Shown here in pieces: positions 46,681-57,350 of a DNA stretch of 64,000 nucleotides. Under the pieces are notes generated by a model, which ran no database searches, had not been told where the DNA came from, and saw nothing but the letters and a program-made list of their open reading frames with translations. The position numbers and the translations under genes were made by a program. Position 1 is the first letter of the stretch. Each line of letters opens with the position of its first letter. Source of the DNA: Vibrio hepatarius (lineage in GTDB: Bacteria; Pseudomonadota; Gammaproteobacteria; Enterobacterales; Vibrionaceae); assembly GCF_011806575.1 (NCBI RefSeq), contig NZ_JAATOO010000008.1, positions 148,378-212,377 of the forward strand, given 5' to 3'.

Positions 46681-47951
46681 TCGGAATTATATTTGCTGCA
46701 CTGATGTTACTTGGCGCACCTATTGCTATTGCGTTGGGGGTCGCTGGATTGGCAGGCATGCACGAAGTTGGAGGGACTCATTTTACCTCATTAGCACCCA
46801 GTAAGATATTTAATGGATTGAATATCTTCCCATTCCTTGCCATGCCGTTTTTCATCTTGGCTGGCGAGATCATGAACCATACTGGAATTACTAATCGTTT
46901 AGTCTATCTTTCTGAAGCACTGGTTGGGCACTTCCGTGGAGGATTAGCGCACTCAAATATGGTGGCTTCTGTGTTCTTCTCCGGCATAACTGGTTCTGCA
47001 ACTGCTGATGCGGCCGCATTTGGACGTACATTAGTTCCAGCAATGGAAAAGCAAGGTTACAGTCGCGAGTACGCTTGTGCAGTGACTGCCGCTGGCTCAA
47101 TTATTGGCCCGACAATTCCGCCTTCTGGTCTAATGGTGGTTTATGGCTCGTTGATGGGAGTGTCGATTGGCGGGTTATTCGCTACAGGTATTCTACCTGG
47201 CCTTCTAGTGTGCCTAGTGTGTATGGCGATCATTGCCGCGATGGGTAAACGTAAGAATTTGCCAAAAATGAGTCAAAGAGCGTCCTTAAGTGAAGTGCTT
47301 AACCACTTTAAGTACTCGTCTTTAGCCCTTCTGATGCCACTAATCATACTTGGTGGGATTGTATTTGGTATAGTGACACCAACCGAAGCTGCTTCGATTG
47401 CGGTGGCATATGCGCTGTTCATAGGCGTTTTTATCTACCGTAATCTTTCGGTCAAGGCTCTCTACCATATGATAGTGCGTACCGCGCAGATCTCAGCCGT
47501 TATCTACTTGATTATCGGCTCCGCTTCGATACTCGGTTGGTGGTTGAGTTTTAATCAGATCCCACAAATGATTGCAGATACGTTTATCGCCCTGTCTGAT
47601 AATCCTAACATTATCCTCGCTTTGATCATTATTTTGCTGCTTGTTGTGGGAATGATCATGGATATCAATGTGATGTTAGTAATTCTAGCTCCTATTTTGA
47701 TCCCATTGACTGCGGAAATAGGGATGGATCCACTACATGCTGGGATTGTATTCATCCTAGCGCTTAATATCTCGTTAATGACGCCACCAATTGGAGCATG
47801 TTTATTTGTCCTTTCCTCCGTGACGGGTACAAAGATTGAAGGGATATCAAAAGAGCTTATGCCATTTTTAATAGGCCAGCTGCTACTACTGTTCGCTATC
47901 GCCTATTTCCCTGACATCGTTCTATTTATACCGAGATTGCTTGGTTATTAA
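46677..47951 (+). CDS. dctM: TRAP transporter large permease
   Basis: The 424-residue membrane protein has the DctM motifs FFILAGEIMNHTGI, AAGSIIGPTIPPSGLMVVYG and LALNISLMTPPIGACLFV. It uses a sodium gradient to import a substrate delivered by the binding protein. It overlaps dctQ, and dctP follows after 122 bp. Confidence 0.93.
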   Translation: MIGIIFAALMLLGAPIAIALGVAGLAGMHEVGGTHFTSLAPSKIFNGLNIFPFLAMPFFILAGEIMNHTGITNRLVYLSEALVGHFRGGLAHSNMVASVFFSGITGSATADAAAFGRTLVPAMEKQGYSREYACAVTAAGSIIGPTIPPSGLMVVYGSLMGVSIGGLFATGILPGLLVCLVCMAIIAAMGKRKNLPKMSQRASLSEVLNHFKYSSLALLMPLIILGGIVFGIVTPTEAASIAVAYALFIGVFIYRNLSVKALYHMIVRTAQISAVIYLIIGSASILGWWLSFNQIPQMIADTFIALSDNPNIILALIIILLLVVGMIMDINVMLVILAPILIPLTAEIGMDPLHAGIVFILALNISLMTPPIGACLFVLSSVTGTKIEGISKELMPFLIGQLLLLFAIAYFPDIVLFIPRLLGY

Positions 47952-48073
47952 TCTTATGTAGCACAATGATTTTTTGGCTCAATCGACTGTCGAGTCAACA
48001 TACGGTGGAGGGTATAAGGGGTTCCTCTTGCTAACTTGATACACACAAAAACATTCATAGTAATGGAGTAGAT

Positions 48074-49126
48074 ATGAAAAAGTTAACCACAACGCTGATA
48101 ACCGCTGCGCTAGCGACAGCTATAACAGCATCACCAATAGCAATGGCGGAAAAAGTATTGCGTATTGGCCATGACAATAAAGCGGACATGATGGAAAACC
48201 CAGCCCATGCGTTTACCGGTGTTTTTAAGAATATTGTAGAAACAGCAACTAACGGCGAGATCAAAGTTCAGGTCTTCCCAAGCAACCAGTTAGGAAATGC
48301 AAAAGAACATATTCAAATGGTTCGTGATGGTCAACTTCAAGGTACGCTGGCACCCGTTGGTCCTTTGGCTGGCTACTATCCACGTATTGGTGTGCTGGAT
48401 GTGCCATTTGCTTTCAATAGCAACGCCTCTACATACGAAGTATTCGATGGGAAGTTTGGCCAGACACTTGCTCGTGATATTGAAGCAGAACTAAAAGATG
48501 TCAAAGTGCTGGGGTTCCCAGATACAGGTGGCTTCTTCTCGGTAACTAACTCGCAGCGCTCGATTGAAAACTTGGATGACTTTAAAGGTTTACGTATCCG
48601 AACGATGACACTACCAACGCATCAGAAGATTATTCAGTCACTGGGTGCAGAAGCCTATCCTCTCTCGTGGGGTGAAGTATACTCGTCACTTCAAACTGGC
48701 GTAATTGATGGTCAAATGAATCCAGTGCCTACCGTTTCGTTTGCGAAGTTTGATGAGGTGCAAAAATATCTTACATTAACTAACCATTTGTTCGCACCTT
48801 ACACCTTTATGGTGAATAAGTCTTTTTATGACAGCTTGACCCCTAACGAGAAAAAAATTGTATCTGATGCTGTAGAGATTGCGCTGAGTGCGAACCGTGG
48901 ACTATCTCGCCTGATTGAAGCTTCTAGCGAACGTGGGTTGGCTGGGTTGAAGAAGAAGATGAAAGTAAACGCGCTAACTGACGAGCACCGTGAGCAGATG
49001 CGTCAGGCGACTCAACCTGGTGTAAAAAAATACATTACACAGACACATGGAGAGAAGGGTCAAGAGTTGCTCAACCTATTCTTATCTGAAGTGGAAAAAG
49101 CCAATAATTCAACTTATCTACAATAA
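48074..49126 (+). CDS. dctP: TRAP transporter solute-binding protein
   Basis: The 350-residue protein has a signal peptide (MKKLTTTLITAALATAITAS, cleavage after AMA). It carries the conserved Arg in LDDFKGLRIRTM that binds the substrate carboxylate in this family. This agrees with an acidic substrate such as an aldonic acid. GGAG precedes the ATG by about 8 bases. It lies last in the order Q-M-P, while many clusters start with P. A terminator follows at once. Confidence 0.93.
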   Translation: MKKLTTTLITAALATAITASPIAMAEKVLRIGHDNKADMMENPAHAFTGVFKNIVETATNGEIKVQVFPSNQLGNAKEHIQMVRDGQLQGTLAPVGPLAGYYPRIGVLDVPFAFNSNASTYEVFDGKFGQTLARDIEAELKDVKVLGFPDTGGFFSVTNSQRSIENLDDFKGLRIRTMTLPTHQKIIQSLGAEAYPLSWGEVYSSLQTGVIDGQMNPVPTVSFAKFDEVQKYLTLTNHLFAPYTFMVNKSFYDSLTPNEKKIVSDAVEIALSANRGLSRLIEASSERGLAGLKKKMKVNALTDEHREQMRQATQPGVKKYITQTHGEKGQELLNLFLSEVEKANNSTYLQ

Positions 49127-49140
49127 GCGTTACTCTCAAT

Positions 49141-49166
49141 AAAGCCCAGCATGTCGCTGGGCTTTG
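49141..49166. terminator. Terminator between dctP and malK
   Basis: AAAGCCCAGC and GCTGGGCTTT pair around ATGTC. It lies between the convergent dctP and malK and may serve both. Confidence 0.78.
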
Positions 49167-49183
49167 TTGATCTTAGCTGCGGG

Positions 49184-50308
49184 TTATTCGTTGTCGAATT
49201 CAACGCCTGCTTCTTTGAATAGTCGTTGGCACGCTTGGCCATCGCTATGGAACAAGTGGCAACGGTGCGCTGGAATACCAACCGCAAGTTTGTCGCCTGT
49301 TTCTACTGCTAGGGTATCTGGTTGGCGGTAAATCATGTCAGCGTCTGCTGCATCAATGTGCATGTAAACCTGCGTTTCGTTCCCGAGTTTTTCAACGATA
49401 TTGATTTCACCTTCGATGGTTGCATCTCCGTCGTTTGCTGGAACTAAGTGTTCAGGGCGGATGCCTAAAGACATACGTTCGCCTTTGGTGACCGTAGTGC
49501 CGTCAACTGGAATCCAGAACGTAGTGCCGTTCGCCAGTTGTACCATCACGCGGTCTTTCTCAACCGCTTCAATGAATACACTCATAAAGTTCATTTTTGG
49601 AGAGCCGATAAAGCCCGCTACAAAACGGTTTTGAGGGTAGTGGTAAAGTTCTAGCGGTTTACCCACCTGAGAGACGAAGCCCGCATCCAATACGACGATC
49701 TTGTCTGCCATTGTCATTGCTTCGACCTGATCGTGGGTGACGTAAATCATGGTACAACCCAGCTTGCGTTGCAGCTTAGTGATTTCTGAACGCATTTGTA
49801 CACGAAGCGCTGCGTCAAGGTTAGACAACGGTTCGTCGAGTAAGAAAACCTGAGGTTGAGAGACTAAAGTACGGCCGATCGCCACACGTTGACGCTGACC
49901 ACCTGATAGCGCTTTAGGTTGGCGCTCGAGTAAATGACTCAATTGCAGGATTTCTGCCGCGTGCTCAACACGTTTGTTGATTTCTGTTTTGTCTGCTTTT
50001 GCCAGCTTCAAGCCAAACGACATGTTGTCGTGCAGGTTTAGGTGAGGATAGAGCGCGTAAGACTGGAACACCATGCCCACGCCGCGTTTAGACGGCTCTA
50101 CGTCATTCATGCGCTGTTCGCCGATGTAAAGATCACCAGAGGTGATGTCTTCTAAACCTGCAATACAACGTAGTAGGGTCGATTTACCACAGCCTGACGG
50201 GCCAACGAAGACCACAAATTCACCTTCTTGGATGTCCAAATCAACGTTCTTTGAAATTAGAACATCGCCGTAAGCTTTACATACATTTTTTAACGTGACA
50301 CTCGCCAT
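49184..50308 (-). CDS. malK: Maltose/maltodextrin ABC transporter ATPase
   Basis: The 374-residue protein has Walker A (GPSGCGKST), Q-loop, signature ([14 protein letters not shown]), Walker B ([16 protein letters not shown]) and the switch His ([14 protein letters not shown]). The C-terminal OB-type regulatory domain of the MalK family follows ([20 protein letters not shown]). It powers MalFG. It is transcribed divergently from malEFG, as in E. coli. The 680-bp gap holds MalT-box-like sequences. Confidence 0.93.
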   Translation of the reverse strand: MASVTLKNVCKAYGDVLISKNVDLDIQEGEFVVFVGPSGCGKSTLLRCIAGLEDITSGDLYIGEQRMNDVEPSKRGVGMVFQSYALYPHLNLHDNMSFGLKLAKADKTEINKRVEHAAEILQLSHLLERQPKALSGGQRQRVAIGRTLVSQPQVFLLDEPLSNLDAALRVQMRSEITKLQRKLGCTMIYVTHDQVEAMTMADKIVVLDAGFVSQVGKPLELYHYPQNRFVAGFIGSPKMNFMSVFIEAVEKDRVMVQLANGTTFWIPVDGTTVTKGERMSLGIRPEHLVPANDGDATIEGEINIVEKLGNETQVYMHIDAADADMIYRQPDTLAVETGDKLAVGIPAHRCHLFHSDGQACQRLFKEAGVEFDNE

Positions 50309-50988
50309 CTAGCTCGCCCTCGAATCAATAATTTTTATATTTTTACTGCCTTTCATTATATGAATTATTGCTCGGACAGTAACAGTAGGAATTTGGTAAG
50401 GAATGGATTGTTTACAGTGGTAAGAAAATTTGGGTGACGGATTACTCACATCACCCATCAAAGCCAATCAAGAGTTTGCCTCCCCCATATTCAATAAGCA
50501 CCTCCCCCGTTAAATGTCTGGTCCAAAGACCCAATCAATACGAATGCTTATTGCATAACGGCAAACCCTGCGGCATTGCAAACCAGTATAGCGTTTGGCA
50601 GTAGACCAACGTGAAAACTGGAAAGGGTTCTTACCATCCACTCTTGGATGGCTGTAGTTTCTCCTTATTGACAGTCTTGTACATCCTCCTGCCTAGGTTT
50701 TTTGTAGGGGTAGTAGAGGAGGAGGAGCCAAAGGAGGGGGTAAAAGGCGTAGTTAGATCAAGTTCAAATTAATTTCACGCTCAACGTTGAATCTGATCAC
50801 ATAAAGGGTCGATTTTGTGATTTCGCTCCGCAAGCTAAAACGATGGTGATCACGAAAATAAGCCATAATACCTAGGGCGTAGGGAGTAGGAGGATGAGCC
50901 ACCGCTCAGTTTGGCTGAAAATATATGGCGAAATACGGTGAAGCCTCTTGGTTGAGCTCTACAACACAAATATAAAAAGGATATGAAC
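50309..50988. promoter_or_regulatory. malK-malE divergent control region with MalT-box-like sites
   Basis: Sites resembling the MalT consensus GGGGAKGAGG are concentrated here: CCTCCCCCAT (50479-50488) and CCTCCCCCGT (50501-50510) read on minus, ATCCTCCT (50683), GAGGAGGAGGAG (50716-50727), AGGAGGGGG (50732) and AGGAGGATGAG (50888-50898). The two minus-strand sites are 22 bp apart, and the last plus-strand site lies about 90 bp before malE. Binding by MalT is inferred. No ORF was seen. Confidence 0.5.
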
Positions 50989-52170
50989 ATGAAAAATGCC
51001 CTAACTACGGTAGCACTGGGTACTCTGGTTGCTCTTGGTTCATTTGGTGCTAATGCTGCTATTGAAGAAGGTCAACTAACAATCTGGATTAACGGTGATA
51101 AAGGCTATAACGGACTTGCTGAAGTAGGTAGACAGTTTGAAGAAGATACGGGTATCAAAGTCACTGTTGCTCACCCAGATGCGCTTCAAGATAAATTCCC
51201 TCAAACTGCGGCCACAGGTGATGGTCCTGATATCGTATTTTGGGCACACGACCGTTTCGGTGGCTACGCAGAAGCTGGCCTTCTAGCTGAAATCACGCCA
51301 TCAAAAGAAATCAAAGAAGGCATCGTAGACTTCGCGTGGGACGCGGTGAAATACAACGGCAAAATTATCGGTTACCCAGTGGCTGTTGAGTCTCTATCTC
51401 TCATCTACAACAAAGACCTAGTACCAAATCCACCTAAAGATTGGGAAGACGTAGCAAAACTGGATGCAGAGCTGAAGAAAAACGGCAAATCTGCAATCAT
51501 GTGGAACTTGAAAGAACCGTACTTCACTTGGCCACTAATGGCCGCTGATGGCGGATATGCATTCAAATTTGGCGCTGAAGGTTACGACATCAAAGACGCA
51601 GGTATTGCAAAAGATGGCGTAAAAGACGCCATGACGTTTGTGAAAGGCTTAGTGGATAAAGGCGTGATTTCAGCGGATATGGATTACTCAGTGTCTGAAT
51701 CTGCGTTCAACCAAGGTGAAGTCGCGATGACCATCAATGGTCCTTGGTCTTGGGGCAACATCGAGAAGTCTGGTATCAACTACGGTGTAACCACACTGCC
51801 TAAGTTTAACGGCCAATCATCGAAACCATTCGTTGGTGTACTGACAGCTGGTATCAGCACGGCTTCTCCAAACAAAGATCTCGCGGTTGAGTTCTTAGAG
51901 AACTACTTACTGACTAACGAAGGTCTGGCAAAAGTGAACGCAGATAAGCCACTGGGCGCTGTAGCACTGAATTCTTTCCAACGTGAGCTAGATTCAGACA
52001 AGCGTATCGCGGCGACGATGGACAACGCGATGAATGGTGAAGTGATGCCAAACATCCCACAGATGAATGCTTTCTGGGGCAGCGCGAAAAACGCGATCAT
52101 TAACATCGTAGATGGTCGTCAAACTGTTGATGCAGCGCTTGCTGACGCAGAAAAACAAATGACTAAATAG
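50989..52170 (+). CDS. malE: Maltose/maltodextrin-binding periplasmic protein
   Basis: ATG 50989 is preferred over 50983 because AAGGA is then 7 bases away. The 393-residue product has a signal peptide ([20 protein letters not shown], cleavage after ANA). Mature motifs follow E. coli MalE closely ([56 protein letters not shown]). It feeds maltodextrins to MalFGK. Confidence 0.95.
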   Translation: MKNALTTVALGTLVALGSFGANAAIEEGQLTIWINGDKGYNGLAEVGRQFEEDTGIKVTVAHPDALQDKFPQTAATGDGPDIVFWAHDRFGGYAEAGLLAEITPSKEIKEGIVDFAWDAVKYNGKIIGYPVAVESLSLIYNKDLVPNPPKDWEDVAKLDAELKKNGKSAIMWNLKEPYFTWPLMAADGGYAFKFGAEGYDIKDAGIAKDGVKDAMTFVKGLVDKGVISADMDYSVSESAFNQGEVAMTINGPWSWGNIEKSGINYGVTTLPKFNGQSSKPFVGVLTAGISTASPNKDLAVEFLENYLLTNEGLAKVNADKPLGAVALNSFQRELDSDKRIAATMDNAMNGEVMPNIPQMNAFWGSAKNAIINIVDGRQTVDAALADAEKQMTK

Positions 52171-52244
52171 CCAATATCTACCTTTTGCGGAGGGGGCAAC
52201 CCCTCCTGCTTTTCTAAGTTTTATTATCGCTAGCAGGTTCTATT

Positions 52245-53819
52245 ATGCAGTCAGTTCAAGGTACAGATGCAATGGCATCTACAAAAGCGAGCTTGCCATC
52301 AAGTAAAAATGTATTCATTAAGTGGGCATTACTCGGCGGTATCGGCATCCTCAATGGTTACGCTACTATTCTTATGTATTCACGCGGTGAGATGGCTTTT
52401 GCCCTCCTGACCATTATTCTTACTGCTTTGGCACTTTTTGTCTTCGGTAGTAAAAAGACCTACGCACATCGCTATATTTATCCGGGTATCGCGGGGATGA
52501 TTCTCTTCATCCTATTCCCATTGGCGTACACTATTGGTCTTGCATTTACGAACTACAGTGCTAAAAATCAGCTTTCCTTCGACCGTGCTCAAAGTGTTCT
52601 GCTTGATCGTACTTTCCAAAGTGGTCAAAGCTACCCATTCTCTCTCTACAGCACCGAACAAGGCCACCGCATTGCAATCACTAGTGGTGACCAGCTGTTA
52701 GCCACAGAGGCTTTTGACCTAGCGGCTTTGACGCCATCGGATATGGATTTGATGCCAGTTGATGCAATTGATGGTCAAAAAGAGAAAATCAAAACCATTA
52801 TCCAAAACCGTCCGGTATTGTCTGAGCTGGACCTTCACCTGCCAAGTGGTGAAGACATTCGTATGAGTGGTCTGCGCAAATTTGCCGCGGTGGTTGCTTT
52901 GTATACGCTACAAGATGATGGTGAATCCCTTTATAACAATCGCACCCAAGAGCTACTGCGTCCAAACATGGAAGTCGGTTTCTATCAACCGGTGGATGAA
53001 AACGGTAACTTCGTTGGTAATACGGTCTCCCCGGGCTTTATCGTTAACATTGGTAGCGACAACTTTGAGCGTGTTTGGCAAGACGATGGTATCAAAGAGC
53101 CGTTTATCAGTATCTTTATCTGGACCGTTGTTTTCTCTGCTGTGAGTGTCGCGCTGACGGTGTTTATCGGACTCATTCTAGCCAGTATTGTGCAGTGGGA
53201 AGCGCTTAAAGGTCGCGCTATCTATCGTGTGTTGCTGATTTTGCCTTACGCGGTACCTGCATTCATCTCGATTTTGATTTTCAAAGGTTTATTTAACCAG
53301 AGCTTTGGTGAAGTGAACATGGTGTTGCAAGGTTTGTTTGGTATCAGCCCGTCTTGGTTCTCAGATCCAATTTTGGCTAAGACCATGATTCTTATCGTCA
53401 ATACTTGGCTTGGTTTCCCTTACATGATGATTCTGTGTATGGGGCTACTAAAAGCGATTCCTGAGGATCTTTACGAGGCCTCTGCGATTGATGGTTCTAA
53501 CTTCGTATCGAACTTTACCAAAATCACGCTACCGTTAATGATCAAGCCACTGACACCACTTTTAATTGCGGCGTTCGCGTTCAACTTCAATAACTTTGTT
53601 CTTATCCAGCTATTGACTCAAGGTGGTCCAAATATGATTGGCACTTCGGAACCTGCTGGCTACACGGACTTGTTGGTTAACTACACATACCGTATTGCCT
53701 TTGAAGGGGCTGGTGGTCAGGACTTTGGTCTGGCTAGTGCAATCGCAACACTTATCTTCTTACTTGTAGGGGCACTCGCACTGCTTAACCTACGAGTAAC
53801 AAAAGTCGCTCAGGATTAA
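52245..53819 (+). CDS. malF: Maltose transporter permease MalF
   Basis: The 524-residue protein has N-terminal membrane segments, the large periplasmic P2 loop typical of MalF (about residues 100-290), and the C-terminal permease domain with the EAA motif ([20 protein letters not shown]). It starts 74 bp after malE, with no clear terminator between. It is followed by malG after 11 bp. Confidence 0.94.
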   Translation: MQSVQGTDAMASTKASLPSSKNVFIKWALLGGIGILNGYATILMYSRGEMAFALLTIILTALALFVFGSKKTYAHRYIYPGIAGMILFILFPLAYTIGLAFTNYSAKNQLSFDRAQSVLLDRTFQSGQSYPFSLYSTEQGHRIAITSGDQLLATEAFDLAALTPSDMDLMPVDAIDGQKEKIKTIIQNRPVLSELDLHLPSGEDIRMSGLRKFAAVVALYTLQDDGESLYNNRTQELLRPNMEVGFYQPVDENGNFVGNTVSPGFIVNIGSDNFERVWQDDGIKEPFISIFIWTVVFSAVSVALTVFIGLILASIVQWEALKGRAIYRVLLILPYAVPAFISILIFKGLFNQSFGEVNMVLQGLFGISPSWFSDPILAKTMILIVNTWLGFPYMMILCMGLLKAIPEDLYEASAIDGSNFVSNFTKITLPLMIKPLTPLLIAAFAFNFNNFVLIQLLTQGGPNMIGTSEPAGYTDLLVNYTYRIAFEGAGGQDFGLASAIATLIFLLVGALALLNLRVTKVAQD

Positions 53820-53830
53820 GGAGACGCATA

Positions 53831-54721
53831 ATGGCAATGGTACAAGGTAAGTCTATAAAATACCGAGTGTGGGCAACGCACATCGCTTTGTGGGCGTTTC
53901 TTTCACTGATTATCTTCCCACTGTTGATGATTGTTGCTATCTCGTTCCGTGAGGGTAACTTTGCGACCGGTAGCATCATTCCAAACAACCCGTCACTCGA
54001 GCACTGGAAGCTGGCGCTTGGTTTCTCAGTCACCAATGCCGATGGTACGGTGACGCCACCACCATTCCCAGTTTTGACTTGGTTGTGGAACTCGGTGAAA
54101 GTGGCTGGTATCTCATCTATCTTGATTGTGTGTCTGTCAACCACTTCGGCGTATGCGTTTGCTCGCATGAAGTTCAAAGGCAAGAACACCATTTTGAAAG
54201 CGATGATGATTTTCCAAATGTTCCCTGCGGTACTGGCTCTGGTCGCACTTTACGCTTTGTTTGATAAGTTAGGTCAGTACATTCCTTTCTTGGGCTTGAA
54301 CACGCATGGCGGTTTAATCTTTTCTTATCTCGGCGGTATTGCCCTGCACGTGTGGACGATTAAAGGTTACTTCGAAACCATCGATGGATCGCTTGAAGAA
54401 GCGGCAGCGCTTGATGGCGCAACTCCATGGCAAGCTTTTAGATTGGTACTACTGCCATTATCAGTGCCTATCTTAGCGGTGGTATTCATCCTGTCGTTTA
54501 TCATGGTGGTGGGTGAAGTTCCAGTAGCATCATTACTGCTTTCTGATGTAAACTCATACACACTAGCAGTTGGTATGCAGCAATATCTATACCCACAAAA
54601 TTATCTGTGGGGCGATTTTGCAGCAGCAGCAGTATTGTCTGCACTACCAATTACCATCGTATTCTTACTTGCACAGCGTTGGTTGGTCGGAGGATTGACC
54701 GCCGGCGGGGTGAAAGGCTAA
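53831..54721 (+). CDS. malG: Maltose transporter permease MalG
   Basis: The 296-residue protein has six membrane segments and the EAA motif [20 protein letters not shown]. The C-terminal [12 protein letters not shown] tail, which reaches into the transport path in E. coli MalG, is conserved. It ends malEFG, and a terminator follows 12 bp after the stop. Confidence 0.95.
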   Translation: MAMVQGKSIKYRVWATHIALWAFLSLIIFPLLMIVAISFREGNFATGSIIPNNPSLEHWKLALGFSVTNADGTVTPPPFPVLTWLWNSVKVAGISSILIVCLSTTSAYAFARMKFKGKNTILKAMMIFQMFPAVLALVALYALFDKLGQYIPFLGLNTHGGLIFSYLGGIALHVWTIKGYFETIDGSLEEAAALDGATPWQAFRLVLLPLSVPILAVVFILSFIMVVGEVPVASLLLSDVNSYTLAVGMQQYLYPQNYLWGDFAAAAVLSALPITIVFLLAQRWLVGGLTAGGVKG

Positions 54722-54733
54722 TAAGAACGATAA

Positions 54734-54759
54734 GGGCGACCGCTAGGGTCGCCCATTTT
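54734..54759 (+). terminator. Terminator of malEFG
   Basis: GGGCGACC and GGTCGCCC pair around CGCTAG-type loop bases, followed by ATTTTG. Confidence 0.82.
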
Positions 54760-54883
54760 GTATCTCCGCTTAACAATTTTGGTTTGGCCGCCGATCAGTT
54801 AAGAAGAGTGCATAACTGGCGTTACGCATAGCTGGCTGTTAGCTAGATTCCTTACTAAATTACTACTAACAGTTTTTGTAACC

Positions 54884-54917
54884 AAAACCCGAGCATTGCT
54901 CGGGTTTTTTGTTTTTT
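54884..54917 (+). terminator. Orphan terminator downstream of malG
   Basis: CCCGAGC/GCTCGGG with an ATT loop, flanked by AAAA and TTTTTT. It lies 125 bp after the malG terminator with no ORF between, so it may end a short untranslated RNA. The remainder of the 54722-55134 gap is AT-rich with no other support. Confidence 0.65.
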
Positions 54918-55134
54918 GCTGCTGGGGATTATATCGGTGTTTTACATTCGAATGATTTCAACAAGTAGGGCATGCGATCGACAACGCACAGGAAAATGTA
55001 ATAACAGTATCGCATTCAGCAATTTGTTGACTGAATTATAACTATTTTCTGACAGACGAGAGAATGGTGATAAAACTGTAATTAAATCCATAATTTACAG
55101 TTGAGTTGGTAGCGTGAAGTATAGTTGCGGTGAA

Positions 55135-55398
55135 TTAAAATTCGCGATTAGAGGGAGCACAACCTGCGTATTGAAGTAGCACGAAAATACTTTCTTGTGA
55201 TAGCGCGACTTTTCGAAATAGATTGGCAAAGATGTCATCACCACCAAAGCACTTTCTTATGTATTGGTTAATGTCGTCGTCACAATAACCTTCTACATAC
55301 ATCGTTCTGACCCATTGATACTCGACCGCTTTTGGATTCGACAATGTTTCTTCACTCAATGTAATGCCTGTTACGTTCACTGATATTCCTTCATACAA
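55135..55398 (-). CDS. Small protein of unknown function
   Basis: The 87-residue frame has a normal soluble composition (VEYQWVRTMYVEGYCDDDIN, KCFGGDDIFANLFRK) and ends well before a clean intergenic stretch. No family was recognised. The ribosome site is weak (CGGA about 6 bases upstream). It may be real because codon use looks like neighbouring genes and no other frame competes. Confidence 0.5.
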   Translation of the reverse strand: MYEGISVNVTGITLSEETLSNPKAVEYQWVRTMYVEGYCDDDINQYIRKCFGGDDIFANLFRKVALSQESIFVLLQYAGCAPSNREF

Positions 55399-55458
55399 TT
55401 CCGGATGCTTGCGGATTAAAGCAAATCAAGATGAAGGAATGATGACAATGCAGAGATG

Positions 55459-55484
55459 AAAAAAGAGACTGAGCGTCTCTTTTT
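55459..55484 (-). terminator. Terminator of the thioesterase gene
   Basis: On minus, AAAAAGAGAC pairs with GTCTCTTTTT around five bases and continues with T. It is symmetrical enough to work both ways. Confidence 0.82.
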
Positions 55485-55495
55485 CGATTCGGGGG

Positions 55496-55981
55496 CTACT
55501 TTAAGTATTTGACGTGTGCTTCCATCTCGTCACCGATTTGTTTACGCATGTTCATTAAGCGTACAGCGGAGTCACGCAGCTCAATATCTTCCGGTGTCTG
55601 TGGTACCCATTCTGGCACTGAAGTCGGCTTACCATTTTCATCAACAGCAACCATGATGACGATACAGTGAGTCGTAAGTCGGTTCTTGAGTTCTTTTGGA
55701 TCACTGGCTTGTACATCGATAGCGATGTGCATGGATGTTTTACCTGTATAAATCACTTTAGCGCTGACCTCGACGAGGTTACCCACGTGAATCGGTTGAA
55801 CGAACCGGATACCACCTGCGTAAGCGGTAATGCAGTATTTTCCGCTCCATCCAGCCGCGTTAGCGTAGGCGGCTAAGTCGATCCATTTCATTACGGCGCC
55901 ACCGTGGACTTTACCGCCAAAATTTACATCCCCGGGTTCAGCTAGAAATCGTAGTGTTGTGCTGCGTTGACCAGTGCTCAT
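55496..55981 (-). CDS. Acyl-CoA thioesterase (hotdog fold)
   Basis: The 161-residue protein has the hotdog thioesterase pattern of the BACH/YciA type (PGDVNFGGKVHGGAVMKWID, then AAYANAAGW) with the usual Asn/Asp catalytic positions. It hydrolyses acyl-CoA. The chain length preferred is not evident. It sits alone between terminators. Confidence 0.85.
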   Translation of the reverse strand: MSTGQRSTTLRFLAEPGDVNFGGKVHGGAVMKWIDLAAYANAAGWSGKYCITAYAGGIRFVQPIHVGNLVEVSAKVIYTGKTSMHIAIDVQASDPKELKNRLTTHCIVIMVAVDENGKPTSVPEWVPQTPEDIELRDSAVRLMNMRKQIGDEMEAHVKYLK

Positions 55982-56119
55982 CTGTCAATCCTGTATTGTT
56001 ATAGGTTTATTTGTTAATAACAAACCCGTTATCATTCTGCAACATCTATTAGACTTTAGGCTTAGATTTCGCTTGAGAATGTCTGATGGAGAGGCTTTCC
56101 ACGCTCAACAAGGCGCAAA

Positions 56120-56144
56120 TAAAAAGCCTGCATTACCGCAGGCT
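56120..56144 (-). terminator. Terminator of the hydrolase lipoprotein gene
   Basis: On minus, AGCCTGC and GCAGGCT form the stem and TTTTTATT follows. It lies 20 bp after the stop. Confidence 0.82.
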
Positions 56145-56164
56145 ATAAGCAAAAGAGACAAGCA

Positions 56165-57331
56165 CTACAGCGATGAGGACATGACTTTGTCCATTATTGC
56201 CATACTTTGCTCAAAATAAGGGTTGTAGGTTAAGCGAGCGTGCAGTTTGCCTTCTTCACGATACCCCCACGCGGAATACCACAGCGGTGTGGATCCCTGT
56301 AGGCATAACGGCTCTGCCTCCTCACCTTGACCATTGCTACAAATGACGTTGCTCCCGTTCACTCCGTAATAAGGATTGTTCGGAGAGAAGAGTAGCCCCA
56401 TGTGCGAGCCATTGGAGATACGCAGATCGTCGCGCTTCATTGAGAATCGGCTGGAACGCGGCTCGAGTAGATCAACTTCGCCCTGCCAGACAATATGACT
56501 GTTTGGGTTTGGCATTTGCTTGCTGAACACGTCGATTGCGTACTGAGTGCTGATGACTTTATCGCCTTCACTCATCAGCATAAACACGGGCTTATTGTAG
56601 CTAACGCCATCGAGTTGCTCTCTGACAATCGCTGAGGTTTCGTAATACACTGCTGCCGCACTCATCGGCAAGGAGTTGTAGCGTAGCGGATTATCTTCTG
56701 GGTCTTGGTCAGCCCAGGTAAAGAAATAACTGGCGATACCCGCAAATTTCACCGCGCCCGAATTTGGTAACAGGGCAGGCGAGAACAGCAGTAACCCGTT
56801 AATCGAATCATCGTTAAGTGCTTCTGAAGTGACGAGGTTTGCACCGGTTGAATAGCCGCCAACCCAAATTGAATCGGTGTCTTGTTGGAGTAGCTTGATA
56901 TGGTGTTTTACCACGCCCTGCCAATCTTCAAGTGTCGGAAGTTGTAAGTCTCCTACCTTGCTTGCATGGCCGGGTAGAAGAATCGTGCGTACCAAATAGC
57001 CTTGATTAGCAAGATGAGTGGCAATATCGACAAAGGAATAAGGAGAGTCCCCTAAGCCGTGGACGAGCAACACACCTTGACCGTTAGGTTTGGTAGGGAC
57101 GTATTCTCTTGGTAGCACCAACGACAGTTCTGATTGTTGGTCATCGGTAATAAACAGGCGATTCTGCTCAAGCCACTCTCGCGTGTCTTCGATGTATTGA
57201 GCAAAACTGGTTTGCGTGTAACTGGGTAGTGTTTCTGCTTTGTTGTATTCAGGGGCTTCGATATCTGCCGAGCAGCCGCTAAATAAAAGCAAACTGGCAG
57301 TGACAGCCAGTAAAGACGATATTGTTTTCAC
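56165..57331 (-). CDS. Alpha/beta-hydrolase lipoprotein
   Basis: The 388-residue protein has a lipoprotein signal ending LLFSGC (Cys20). The hydrolase domain has the oxyanion-hole HG in GVLLVHGLGDSPYSF and the nucleophile Ser in WVGGYSTGANLV (GxSxG); a late His in ISNGSHMGLLF completes a likely triad. It resembles lysophospholipase-type or carboxylesterase lipoproteins. Substrate is unknown. The small membrane protein upstream (19 bp) is probably co-transcribed. Confidence 0.82.
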   Translation of the reverse strand: MKTISSLLAVTASLLLFSGCSADIEAPEYNKAETLPSYTQTSFAQYIEDTREWLEQNRLFITDDQQSELSLVLPREYVPTKPNGQGVLLVHGLGDSPYSFVDIATHLANQGYLVRTILLPGHASKVGDLQLPTLEDWQGVVKHHIKLLQQDTDSIWVGGYSTGANLVTSEALNDDSINGLLLFSPALLPNSGAVKFAGIASYFFTWADQDPEDNPLRYNSLPMSAAAVYYETSAIVREQLDGVSYNKPVFMLMSEGDKVISTQYAIDVFSKQMPNPNSHIVWQGEVDLLEPRSSRFSMKRDDLRISNGSHMGLLFSPNNPYYGVNGSNVICSNGQGEEAEPLCLQGSTPLWYSAWGYREEGKLHARLTYNPYFEQSMAIMDKVMSSSL

Positions 57332-57350
57332 GATGAGCTAAGCGAATCCT

